Shown here: positions 42,160 through 54,159 of the stretch, piece after piece | How the letters are laid out: every line of letters begins with the position of its first letter | Position numbering within the stretch: position 1 is the stretch's first letter | From: Phocoena phocoena | Lineage: Eukaryota > Chordata > Mammalia > Artiodactyla > Phocoenidae | Length of the DNA stretch: 64,000 bases | Direction: 5' to 3' | Assembly (NCBI RefSeq): GCF_963924675.1 | Contig: NC_089220.1 | Location: forward strand, 115,274,697 to 115,338,696 | Made by a program: the position numbers and the translations under genes | The notes under the pieces: generated by a model | Seen by the model: the letters and a program-made list of their open reading frames with translations, nothing else | What the model was told of the DNA's origin: nothing | The model's database searches: none

Positions 42160-42310
42160 TTGGGCAAGTGCCTTCTCTGCTCTGAGCCTCAGTTTCCTCA
42201 TCTGTGTAATGGGTCAATAACTACCAGCTCCCAGGGCTGTCTTGGGGATCAGGAGAGGATGTCCACAGCTGGCACACAGGAGGTGCTCAGCACACGTTGG
42301 TCCCTTTCCT
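42160..42310 (+). repeat. MIR fragment
   Basis: GGGCAAGTGCCTTCTCTGCT, AGTTTCCTCATCTGTGTAAT and AGGAGGTGCTCAGCACACG mark a forward MIR. Confidence 0.75.
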
Positions 42311-44639
42311 TCGGTCTCTTTCCCAGTCCTCAAAATAAAGAGCTGATTTCTCAGTCCTGGGGAGAGACCAGAAACTGGAGTTTCTGCCAAGGCCTCTTCT
42401 TGGGGCCTTGTTAGAGTTCCCTCCTGGGATTTGTTTTCTCCTCGGGGAAGAAGAACAAACTCCTCCCTTTGTCTCAGGAACAAGCGGCCACATTGAGAAC
42501 AGCCATCCGGGTCCTGAGAGAGTGGCTGGTGCCTGTGTATCCCGGGTACAAACTAGAGGGTCACGCTAGGTCCCTTCCTAGGGCCCGTAGAGAGGACCAG
42601 CTCCTGCCCCCCAGGACCATGCCTCTGTGTCGTCCCAAACTCCCGATTCTGAGAGAGGTGGAAAAATTGAGGCCCACAGGGAGAGGAGCTTCACTGGGGG
42701 CTGCACAGCCCCCCTGGCCTGACTTCCTGCATCCAGCCCCTCCCATTACGCCAAGATGCTGCCGAGGGAAAGAAGAGGCTTCTGGGATGGGTCACTGGGG
42801 TGCTGGGCCCTGCAGGGGAACATCCAAAGGGGGGCAACCATGGTTTCTAACAATAGCCTCCATGCCTATAACAAGCTCACACCTCAGAGAGAGGGAAGAG
42901 GCTTGGGAGGGAGGATGCTGACCTAGATCGCCCAGGATGCAGGCAGAGGCTGGCGTCCTCTGAGACAGTCGTCTACGCCTGCCGAGACCCTCCACCTACC
43001 CTGACTCCCAAGAGCTGCTACTAACGTTCGGGAACTCTCGGCTGGGAGGCTGGGCTGGGCTGAGCTGGGGGAGGCAGCTGAAGGCTGAGGGTCAGGAATC
43101 CAGCATCTCTGCAGCTTCACCAGGGGATCTTGGGCAAGCTTTTCCCTCCCCATGGGAGGCCGACTCTCCAGCCCTCACCCAGCACCACCACCGTGTCCTC
43201 AGAATGACCAGCTAACATGATCCTCGCCGAGGGAGGTTGGAGTGGGGACTGAGGCCCAGCCTCTGAGGACATCAGAGTACATCTGACAGTCGGGGAAACT
43301 GAGGCCTAAAGAAGGGGAGAGATTCACATGAACTGGAGTTGGAGGAGGAGATAGAGCAGGGTCTTCTCTTCGAAACACCTCCCTCCCCAGGTCTCATGCA
43401 GACCTGAGGCCTCAGAGGTCTCCCTGCTGCTGCCTACAGGCCAAGGTGAGGCTGGGAGAAGCCCCGAGGGTGGGGCAGGCTACTGAGGGTCTGGAGACAG
43501 GGTTCCTGGGGCCAGCTGGGAAACCCCAATCCAACCCCAGGAGTCTGGGGGGAGCCCCTAGCTGGGCAGTGTGCCCGGCAGACAGCAGCTCAAAGCAGCT
43601 TCCTTCCCAGCTGCTAGGCAAGATAAGGGTGTATAGTGTGGAGGGGGTGGGGAGTCATCCATCTGGCCTCCTGGGATCTCCCTTCCTGCGCACAAGACAG
43701 GGTAGTGATGTCCAGTTGAGGGCCCTGACCTGGGGCCTCTGTCCAGGGTCAGAGTGTGCCTGGCCACTTTTGGGTAGCCCAGAGGGTGGCCAGGCCAGAG
43801 GGGCAGTGGGGACAGTAAGAGAAGAGCTTACTTAGCTCCTGTCCCAGGGCCCACCCTGCCCACCCACCGGCAACTCTGCCAAATCTCCCCAAAATACCAT
43901 GGCCCCCAGGGCCCAGGTGTAAGTGGGGAGCAAGGCTGGCACCCAGCGGGCTGGGGCCTGGAGACACGAACCGACGCTGGAGAAGGGAAAGAGCGACTAC
44001 TCTGCTTTTAACGGCAGTACAGCTGTTAAGTCCAAGACACACAGAAGGTTGGGAGTTTCTCGGGGACTGAGGGAGCCAACAAGGTTCTGAATTTCCACTT
44101 GGGACAGAAACCAAGAGACAAGCCCCTCAGGGCATTCCAGGAAATACGCCTCCATCTTCCCTCTGCAGCTACTCAGAGGGGCCCTGGCCACCACCACCCT
44201 CACCCCAACAGGCACTGTCCCCTCTCAGCCCTGAGCTCAGACCCACATCCAACCTCTCTGCACCTACATGTCCCCCAGGTTCCTCAAACCCAGTCTGTCC
44301 CACAGAACTCACCCCACCCCTCGACCCTCCACTGCCTGCCTCCCCAGTCTCAACGGAGAGTCGTCCCCAACAGAGGGAGCGGTAACAGGACCAGGCAGCC
44401 TACTTTCAGGCCACCTGAGAAAGTGGGAAGGGCAGGGAACTGGGAGTCAGGAGGCCTGGGTCAAGATCTTACCACTGGGGCAGCTGACCCTTCCACCCTC
44501 GGTTTCCTCACCTGACAAGTACAGGTAATAAATCCTGCCCTGTTGACTTTGTCAGCCAGGTTTGAGCAACCAATGAAATTATGGGTAGAAAGTATTTGAG
44601 AAAAGTAAACACCCTGTAGAATGGGGAGGGGCATTTATT

Positions 44640-44860
44640 AAACAGTTCTCTGCACCCAGTTTCACACTAAGGGTTTTACAAACATCATCTCTTTTAATCC
44701 TCACAGCAATCCACTGAGGAATGTACGACTTCTACCCACTTTGCCGATAAGAGACTGAGGCTCAGGGGGTAAGGTGGCCCCAAGGTCAGTCAGCTGGCAG
44801 TGTGGAGCTGGATTTTAATTCAGGTCTCACGTGTCATCCTAGCCCTAAAGCCCACATGCA
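44640..44860 (-). repeat. MIR fragment, reverse
   Basis: TTTAATCCTCACAGCAATCC, AGAGACTGAGGCTCAGGGG and AGCTGGATTTTAATTCAGGT mark a reverse MIR. Confidence 0.75.
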
Positions 44861-46254
44861 TTCCACCACACCCGGTCCCTGCTGGGAGTCAAGAGTGCTA
44901 ACTGGGGTCTGATCTGGCCCTGCCAGAGGTCTGCTGTGTGACTTTGGACAAGTCACTGCTCCTCCTATCCGCAGAAATAATGCAAATTCCAAACCAAAGA
45001 GAATTTCTGCCATGAAGTGATTCTGCCAGGCTGGTGTAGGGACTTATGCAGCACAGGTGTTCGTGATACCTCTGACCGCGATCTGCCAGTGCCCCGACTC
45101 TCAGCCATGGGTGCTGTTGCCCAGGGCCCAGGCTGCTGCTGGGAGTGGGGTGGGGGCTTCGTGTCCTGAGTGTGGGAATTTCCATCCAATCGTGCAGAGA
45201 CCAGGAGACTAGCAGTGAGCCATGGCAACAAATGCACCTCTGCGGAAGCTTCCCCAGGCCACAGCCCGCTCCAGACCCCAAGGCGGACAGTCTCACAGAA
45301 CACATCTCCCCCCACCCTGGTACATTCAGGCTGGCCTGCCTGCGGCTGCCTCCAAAAAGTGGTACTTGGTGGTAGCGGAAAGTCTCACAAGGTCACCTGC
45401 TTTTTTCAAACCCCAGCCTGCAGTCCTCTCTTTCTCCCATAGATGGTTGCATTCAGCCCACAGATGAGTTAGGTTTGTTCAGAATGGTGTTGGCCACCTA
45501 GTTCTTTTACAATTTTTTATTCAGTTTCTATAGTCAGTGCTCTTCCCAGAGCCCCTAGGATCCCTTTACAGTCTGTGCTCACACAACTCCAGGAAAGCAC
45601 TAGGCTTGCACTCCCTACAGCTAGCACCTGTGGCCCGTCATCAGAGGCCTGACTGCAGGAAACCACTTTGCCTGCTAGCACCCAGGGTTGCAAGGGTCCT
45701 GAGCCAGTGACTGACAGGTGAGGGGATATAAAAAGTTCAACTCCTTTGCCCTGATTGGGGCAACTCCCAGGTGTGGTGTACACCATCCTGGAGCTCCCCA
45801 CAGGATTTGCTTGGTGTCACCCTTGTTTGGCTTCCTTCCTTCCTTTCCTTCCTATTCCTTTCCTTCCCTTCCCTGCCCTTCTTCCCCAGTCCCTTACCAG
45901 ATCTTCCTGGAAACACTTTGCTCCCCATCAAAAAAAAGACATCACTTTCATACAAATCCTCATCTCAGGGTCTGCACCAGAAGAACCCAACCTAAGACAG
46001 TTGCCAACAAATTTTGCACAGAAGTCCAGATTTCTGCTTCTCATGATAAATCTGTAGATCTGGCAACCCTGAGCCCATTCTCACTTGGCCACAGTGGCTA
46101 GAGCTGAGTAGAGGCTGCCTCATACAGATGGAAGATATGTTCTCCAGTTTTCCCCAGTCCACCACACTCCCTATTGTCCTCCAAATGGCCCTTTTCACCC
46201 ATTCATATTCCCTGCCTGGCCCCCACAAGCTTCTGAGTTTGCAACATCCACAGT

Positions 46255-46475
46255 ACAGTGCAGTGATTAACAATGCAGGCTCTGGAGTCCAGGTCCACCA
46301 ATTAATAATTCTGTGACACTATATAAATCTCTTCATATTTCTCTATGTCCTCATGTAAAAAATGAGTACTTATACCTACCTATGTGGTACCCTCTATGGT
46401 TGTTAGAGACTTAAATGGGATATTGCCTGTGAAGTGATTCGTGTAGTATCTAGCGCATGATAAGAAGTCAAGAAG
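46255..46475 (+). repeat. MIR fragment
   Basis: CAGTGATTAACAATGCAGGC, the CTCTGGAGTCCAG start region and GTTAGAGACTTAAATGGGAT fit a forward MIR with a partial tRNA-like head. Confidence 0.65.
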
Positions 46476-46514
46476 TTACTAATATTTGTCCTCTTGGAAG
46501 AGGTGTGCCTGCTA

Positions 46515-47066
<552 letters not shown>

Positions 47067-47803
47067 TCATAGGAGGAGAGAGAGAATGAATTACAGACTA
47101 AAAGAAAGCTCAGAGACAGCAAAGGTGGGAGAGAGAAGTCTTCAGAGGTTCTGAGACCCTGCGGGAGATAGGTGCATGGGTACCAGGGCAAGATGTCATG
47201 ACTGGCATAGAAACAGTCTCCTCCTTAGTCATCCTTAGGGATGCCTTCTGCCTGCCCCTCTGTGAGATCCCCGATGACAAGCCTCCTAGTCCAATCCCCA
47301 TGCCCCAGTGAGAGGCTGAAAAGCAAACTAAATAATGACATCCAGAGAGAGGCGAGAGGCTGTTTTAGCAGCAGAAGTAATTCACCCCGCACCACCCCAG
47401 GCTCAGGCCAGGATGCCCCATCCTCCCTGAGGGTCAACTGTGGCCTGAGACAGGATGGCAGGCAGACATGCCACAGACCGTGACCAGAGAACAGGGGAGG
47501 TCCAGACACACAGCAGGAGCCTGGGATGCTGGAGGCATGGGATCCAGTCCTAGCTCTGTCACTGACAGGCAGGTGCCCTCCCCACTCTGGACCTCAGTTT
47601 CCCCACTGTGCAATGAGGGGCAGGGCCTCCACACTCGGTCCTGTAATTCTGATCTGGCCTTCTCCCACACTGGCTCTCGGGGGGCCTCCCTTTAGTCTAT
47701 CCCCTATAGTCAGAAAATGTCTGACCATCTCTCTCCCCCAGAGGTTTACTTCTAAACACAGCAGTAGGGAAGGTCAGTGATATCTTCAAATGCAGGCAGT
47801 GTT

Positions 47804-48112
47804 TTTCTTTTTTTTTAAATATATTTCAACAATTTTATTTTTTTCCAGCAAATAATTTATATTTAGCAAAGTAGATATTTTTGATGTTCAAGTACACATT
47901 TAAATAAATACTGATTGAATAATCAATACATTAATCACAATAAAATATTGCAAATATTTTCTCATTTTTTCTTTAAAAGTTTCCGTTAAACATTATTTGG
48001 TAGAATAATTATTTCAGTTACGAAAGTTTCTGTGATAAAATGTTTAAAACGTTTTTATCGGAGTATAGTTGATTTACAATGTTGTGTTAGTTTCAGGTGT
48101 ACAGCTAAGTGA
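47804..48112 (-). mobile_element. Retroposed L1 3' end with candidate 3' transduction
   Basis: The 11-base duplication CAGGCAGTGTT flanks the element (47793-47803 and 48113-48123). On the - strand it starts with about 55 bases of a common cetartiodactyl L1 3' end (ACACCTGAAACTAACACAAC, then AATCAACTATACTCC). It passes an A-rich spot near 48050 and continues for about 235 bases of unrelated AT-rich sequence. That ends in AATAAA (47834-47839 reversed) and a poly(A) run at 47804-47818. This is the structure expected when L1 reads through its own poly(A) site. Confidence 0.6.
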
Positions 48113-49759
48113 CAGGCAGTGTTAACGGGGGGATTTCAGGCACCAGTGAGGTACCACTCAATGCAACAGAATGAGACCAGTGGGGGCTTCCAGCATCACT
48201 TCTTCTAAGGCCTCAAAGCAACTGCTAATATCTCCTGGGGAGGTGGGGAGGGACCCTCAGGGTGAAGTCTCTGAGAGGTTAAGCAGTATGAGGAGGTAAA
48301 AGCCAACTCACAGGTCTCCTATCTGACCCAGCAGGGGCCCCTCTGGAGTATGCAGGTAGCACAGGTAGGCAGAGACCCTATGTCTAGAAGGCATGGCCAG
48401 GGACCCTGCCCAAGAACCAGCCACCCCAGGGCTGGCCCTAAAACTGAAAACTGGCACTGCAGAGCTGTTTCTCTCTGCTAGTAATTTAGACAGTTACACA
48501 ATGACAGATAAATGTATTATGTTGGGAAGAAATAAGCCTGTCTTCTCCCAAGAGAAATAACCTTTCAGCCATCTTTAACGCTCTACTGCAGGGAAGCCAG
48601 GGGGAAGGGAGTGGGAGACAAAAAGATAAGCTTTCCTCGAGTCTTCAGTGGGTCCCACCGCAAAACCAAAGTGCCCCGGCCTGAAGAGTTCCAAGTTTGA
48701 AAAGAATTACTTCACAGCAAATTGCTTTCTTTGTCAGACTCAGAATGGCGCTCTGAGTCAAGGAGAGGGCAGGGCCTGCTTCAGTGAAGGTGGGCGAGAG
48801 AGTTGTCCCACATCACACAGCTCAGGGAAGTGTGGCTTCCGGAAAGGCAGCTTCCGGCAGCTCCTCTGAAAGCCAAGTTCTTCGGGGCATCAAGACGGGA
48901 CTTCAAGTCACAGCCTCACTGGGCTAAGGCTTTTCACTCTAAGTCTGGTGCCAAGAGGTCAACTTTAGCTCCTTCCCTACCCCACAGCCCGCCACCCCTT
49001 CGTCAGCCCTACTCCCCCTGTGCCATCTGGGAGAAACCACCCCAGCCTTCACACCCACTACACGGAACACAGCACATCCTGCTAGTGACTTCTGGGCCCT
49101 GGGAGAATGGTTTCAGCTTCTAAGCTGCTCTCAAGCTGTGTACACTCTCCACTCAGCCTCATGCACACCATTCAAAGACAGCTGCAGACACTCATTAGAT
49201 GCCATACACAGGTATCCTCATTCACACACACGGTGTGCAAACACCCCTATGTACACATGGCCATCGTTCCTTTTATTTAATCTCTTGGGAAAAACAAAAC
49301 AAAAAAATTGTGACATAGAGAGGCCACTGAGAGCCTTGTGGCCTCTGTACATAAAGCTAATAATACACCCAGACTGGGAGAGTTTCTAAAATTAACAGAG
49401 CGGGTGCAAGGCAGCTTGGAATGCTGACTCGGGCAGGCCTGCTACTCCAGCGGGTTTCTACACTCTCCCAAGCTCTAGTTCCCTCAATTACAGACCAAAT
49501 TTGAGACAGTAATTAACAGGAGAATGTTTTCATTTAGTGGTCTTCACAAAACCAAATTACATGAGGCAAAAACACCCATTTCCTTGCATTCCGATTAACT
49601 GTTTCAATCATGAGTTTCCAGATGCTAAGGAATATTTTCTGGTGCCTGATCTGGGCTGGGGTCAGAACACTGGAGCACTTCTTCCCGCACACCGCTGTCC
49701 TGGAGCATCAAAGAGATACTCAAAACGCAGCATAATATGGTGGGAAGAAAGCAGCACAG

Positions 49760-49945
49760 GCTCTCAGGCCAACCCACCTGAACTTGATTCCTGGTTCCAT
49801 CATTTGCTAGCAAGTTGCTTAATCTCTCCAAGCCTCAGTTTCCTCATCTGCTCACCTAACTAGTGGAACTGTTATAAGAACAAAATGAAGTGATATTTGT
49901 AAAATGCTCTGACCTATGCCTAGCCCATAGTTTTCAATGAGTAAA
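49760..49945 (+). repeat. MIR fragment
   Basis: TTGCTAGCAAGTTGCTTAAT, AGCCTCAGTTTCCTCATCTG and AAATGCTCTGACCTATGCC are forward MIR core text. Confidence 0.75.
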
Positions 49946-50428
49946 TAAGTAATTCAAGTCAAAAAATTCACAGGAAAGAGGTGAGGGAGGCAGATGAAAT
50001 CTTCCAGGGAAGAGCCAAAGCAAAGCATCTACAGGGGGTGGGTGGACGGGAGCTTAATAATGGTTCCAGAACAGCCAGGGGTGGAATTAAGGGCCCACAA
50101 TATTCCCTGGATAACTGGACGGCAGAACCTATTTACCTCAGCATAGAGATGCCCTGATCTCAGGGAGCTCATGGTCCAAGGCTTAGCCAGGAGACAGAAG
50201 ACAAGTTGGGCAATGATGTAATAAACCATCCCAGGCAGCAGCCCAGGCATCTGAAAAGGTGGGCTCCTGGTGGCCTAGAAGGATGAGGTCATAAAGTGCT
50301 CCTGGAGGAGGTAACAGAAGTTGGGCTTTGGGAGCTGACCTTGGCCTTCTACACTATGCTTCCTTACTCTTTGCCAGACTGTTGCACAGATTTCTGAAAG
50401 CTGGGCCGGCAGAGAGCAATAAATGGTG

Positions 50429-50449
50429 TTCAGCACCACGGACAGCTCC
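50429..50449 (+). promoter_or_regulatory. RE1/NRSE (REST-binding site), near-perfect
   Basis: Twenty of 21 positions equal the canonical RE1 as I know it. The left half is TTCAGCACC and the right half GGACAGCTCC, with the standard AC spacer; the only deviation is a T at position 19. It lies in intron 1 of HCN4, about 3.4 kb upstream of exon 2 in gene order. REST represses HCN channel genes and the fetal cardiac programme, so the target gene fits. Occupancy cannot be read from sequence. Confidence 0.85.
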
Positions 50450-50650
50450 CGGCGTGCCTGCCAGCCCTAGGGTCCTGGCCCAGCCAGGGGAAGTAGCAAC
50501 AGCCTCCCCACTGCATCCGCAGCTCTCTGACCCCTCTTCTCCCTCAGTCCCAGTGATCAGAAGCATCTCAAGTGATTCCTTAATGTCCCTGCACATGTTC
50601 AATGGGGGGCTCCTTGGTGACTGAAAAGGCTCTATTCAAAAAGACCCCAA

Positions 50651-50860
50651 GGGGCTTCCCTGGTGACGCAGTGGTTGAGAGTCCGCCTGCCGATGCAGGG
50701 GACGTGTGTTCGTGCCCCAGTCCGGGAAGATCCCACATGCCGCGGAGCAGCTGGGCCAACGAGCCATGGCCGGTGAGCCTGCGTGTCCGGAGCCTGTGCT
50801 CCGCAACGGGAGAGGCCACAACAGTGAGAGGCCCGCGTACCGCAAAAAAAAACAAAAAAG
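50651..50860 (+). repeat. Short CHR-type SINE, forward, with target duplication
   Basis: It begins GGGCTTCCCTGGTGACGCAG, with AGACCCCAA on both sides (50642-50650 and 50861-50869). It sits immediately left of a reverse MIR. Confidence 0.93.
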
Positions 50861-50879
50861 AGACCCCAAAACACTCACA

Positions 50880-51070
50880 TGTATCAAGCACTTACTTGGT
50901 GCTTTCAATGCATTACTTCATTTATTCCTCACACCAGCACTAAGGTGGCTGCTATTATCTGTATTTTACAGATGATGACACTGAGGTTCAGAGAGAAGTA
51001 TCTGCCCAAGACCACGCCGCTAGTAAGGGGCAGACCCCTAATTCAGAAAGGTCTGTGGAACTCCAGAGTC
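50880..51070 (-). repeat. MIR, reverse
   Basis: AAGCACTTACTTGGTGCTTT, ATTTATTCCTCACACCAGCA and GTATTTTACAGATGATGACA mark the reverse MIR, continuing to CCAGAGTCTGACCTC. Confidence 0.8.
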
Positions 51071-52057
51071 TGACCTCTTGGGATTTTAGGCACCTCAGTG
51101 GGATGCGGGGAGGTGGACAAGCCTTTCTGGCACGTTTGCATTACACTGTGGAGGTAACCTACCACAGCAGGTACAGCCCCTGCCCCAGAGACAAGGGAGA
51201 AGAGAAGGGTGCAAAGAGGTTTCCAGGGGACTTATCTTCCTGATGCCAGGCCTTCTAAGGTACTTTCTGGGTGGGGAAACTAACACACCTTTCAAGTATT
51301 AAAAGCACCCCAGTCATCAGCAGTCATCAGCACCCCAGTCATCAGTTGTACCCATCCTGCAGAAAGGAAAACTAAGGTCCACCAGGAGGGAATAGTTAAC
51401 ATTTCCAAAGCCTCAACCTGGAGGCCCAATGCTCCCCTGGCCCCCACTACCCCTAGAATCATTCATGAATAAATCCCACAATCCAGGCTACGCATCCATA
51501 GTGGCAGGTGGCAGGCCCTGGCGGGGAAGCAATGGATGGCCCGACTCAGGCATGCTGGAGTTGGCACAGCCCTGAATTAGAGGCCTTGGTTTCCCGAAAG
51601 CCAGATGACCCTCCCCATCCCAGTGTTCTCTAAGCTGAGAGGAAGTCCTAGCCAGCAAGACACCAGCTGGGCTCTGGAAGCCCCTGTCCCTGGACCCCAG
51701 GTCTGTTCTCCCTCAATTCTGGACCTTACTTTCTAACTGGACAAACAGGTCCATCTAGGCAGGTGATGGCCTCTCAGCAGGAGGGAGTGGCCTGTGGGCC
51801 AGCTTTGGAGGAGCGGGGTGCCCACGGGCAGAAGGAAGGGGGTGGCAAAAAGCCCAACAGCCCATTACACAGATACCTGGAACATTTCATGGTCTGAGTG
51901 GAAGGTTATGGCCTCAAGGGAGCTGAGGGAAGAGAAGATACAAGGCTCCTGATCCTGAACTCGGAGACTCAAGGACCAGACCAAGGGGCCTCTCCTTCCC
52001 TGGAGGCTGAAGAGGATGTGAAGGGTGATAAAACGGAGGCAGAAGTGGAAGTCCCGG

Positions 52058-52253
52058 GCTTCCCTGGTGGCACAGTGGTTGAGAGTCCGCCTGCTGATGC
52101 AGGGGACACGGGTTCGTGCCCCGGTCCGGGAAGATCCCACATGCCGCAGAGCAGCTGGGCCGCTGAGCCTGCGCGTCCGGAGCCTGTGCTCCGCAACGGG
52201 AGAGGCCACAACAGTGAGAGGTCCGCGTACCGCAAAAAAAATTTTTATAAAAA
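52058..52253 (+). repeat. Short CHR-type SINE, forward, with 17-base target duplication
   Basis: AGAAGTGGAAGTCCCGG occurs at 52041-52057 and 52254-52270 on either side of the SINE. The duplication is perfect, so this is a young-looking insertion in HCN4 intron 1. Confidence 0.96.
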
Positions 52254-52544
52254 AGAAGTGGAAGTCCCGGAATAGGGATGACCTCCTTTAGTTTCCTCTT
52301 GTCCACACCTGCCCATGCTTGCCTCTGAGCACATACACTCTCTCTCACACACACATGAACACATTTTTGTACACACACTCTCATCTACGCACCCCTGTTA
52401 AATTTTGTCTTTGTACACGCATCCATTTTCACACAGGCATACTTTCTTGCACACCCACTTGCATACATTTTGACACAAATGATATCCACTGGGAATCCTG
52501 TCAGCTGTAAGAAAGAGAATGTCTGGTTTTTGCCCATTAAGATC

Positions 52545-53540
52545 TTTTCCATCCTTCAACATTCACCTGAAGTGCTACCTCTTCTGGGCCTCCCCAACCT
52601 CTCACTGATGGAGCCACAGTCCAGCCTGAGCCCTGGCTCTGGATCTCCTAGAAAACTGTGGATTCCTTGAGGGCAGGAGCCTCGTCCCAGACACGCCTGT
52701 GTCCCTGCAGTGCTGGCGGCAGGATGGGGGGGGGGGTCCCCCGTGCTTTCTCCTGGGTGAGCAGCACACCCACGGCCCCATCTTATACCCTTCCCTCTGT
52801 GCAGACGGCTCCCACTCGGACCGCTCCTAGCACCAGACTGCATTCCCACCTGCCACCTGGAGGGCCTGCTGGCCCCTCCACGCAACAAGTCCAAGGCTGA
52901 GTTCAGCATCTTTCTCCTCAAAGCTGAATGGCACAGTCAGCATTTCAATCACCTGGGCTGGAAACCTCACAGCTATCCTCAGCTGCTTTCTCTTTCCTCC
53001 CACCCACCCCTGCAGGCCAAGCAGTGGCCAAGTCTTGTCTGGCCTCTTCAATGACAGCTTCTGAATCGGTCCCCAACTGCTCTGTCCTAGATCAGTTCCT
53101 CACTACTCCTCACCTGGACCCTTGCCCCTGCCGCCCACCTGGTCTCGGCCTCCTCCCTCTTTCCCTCCAAGCCACACACTCTCTGGGTTATCTGGCCAAA
53201 TAGCATTATGATTATGTCACTCCATGCTTGAACCCCCCTTTGGGAGACTCCCACTGACTACAGAAGAAGGTTCGAGTTCCTTGGTCTAGCACCTCCTGAC
53301 CCCACTTCCCTCTTCTCCCTTCCACTTCCTTCACAGGAGTCAACTGGACACTTTTGGCCCCATCTCCATCCACCTCCTGGTTCCTCCTCCTGAGAACCAC
53401 CCCTACCTCTTGAACCCCCATCTTTTGAAATCCCTTCTCTCATTCAAAGCCCAGTTCAATTGCCTCCTTCTCCACGAGCTTCGCCTAACTGTGCAGTGTG
53501 TCTATGTTAGCAGTCGTCACATCCTGCCCCTTTCATCAGG
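52545..53540 (+). repeat. L2/CR1-type LINE fragments
   Basis: The text includes CATTCACCTGAAGTGCTACC, TCCTTGAGGGCAGGAGCC and TGATTATGTCACTCCATGCT followed by a degraded TGGGAGACTCCCACTGACTA. These resemble the 3' coding end and tail of CR1/L2-clade LINEs. Boundaries and subdivision are uncertain. Confidence 0.55.
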
Positions 53541-53679
53541 TACCACCGAACTCTCCTTCTAGCCCCTCAACAAAGAAGCCAGGAGGCTTTTGTGTCTGAG
53601 AAATGGACGGGAGCTGGGAGCTTCACCCTCCATTTCAGGCCCAGCATAGATAACTGCCCAAGCTGCTCATGAAGACGAT

Positions 53680-54140
53680 GAGAATGAAGGAGGACAGCCA
53701 TCAACATCTGTTGGGCACTTACTATTTGCCAGGCACTCACCTGAGTCCCTTATATAGACTATCTCATTTAATTCTCATAAAAACCCTATGAAGGGCTTCC
53801 CTGGTGGCACGGTGGTTGGGGGTCCGCCTGCCGATGCAGGGGACGCGGGTTCGTGCCCCGGTCCGGGAGGATCCCACATGCTGCGGAGCGGCTGGGCCTG
53901 TGAGCCATGGCCGCTGGGCCTGCGCGTCCGGAGCCTGTGCTCTGCAACAGGAGAGGCCACAGCAGTGAGAGGCCCGCGTACCGCAAAAACAACAACAAAA
54001 AAACCCTATGAAGTAAATACTATGATTATGCCCATTTTGCAGTTGAGGAGACTGAGGCACAAGAAGTAGAGAAATTTGCTGTATATGGTGGATCAGGAAT
54101 TAAAACCCAAACAGCCTTACTCCAGAGTCCCACTTCTAAC
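53680..54140 (-). repeat. MIR, reverse, split by a CHR SINE
   Basis: Left part: GTTGGGCACTTACTATTTGC through ATCTCATTTAATTCTCATAA. Right part from 53999: AAACCCTATGAAGTAAATAC, CCCATTTTGCAGTTGAGGAG and GACTGAGGCACAAGAAGTAG. A CHR SINE sits exactly between, duplicating MIR bases, so the order of events is unambiguous. Confidence 0.88.
53794..53998 (+). repeat. Short CHR-type SINE nested in a MIR
   Basis: AAAAACCCTATGAAG occurs at 53779-53793 and again at 53999-54013. The SINE starts GGCTTCCCTGGTGGCACGGT. Confidence 0.95.
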
Positions 54141-54159
54141 CACTCTATACAAATATAAA

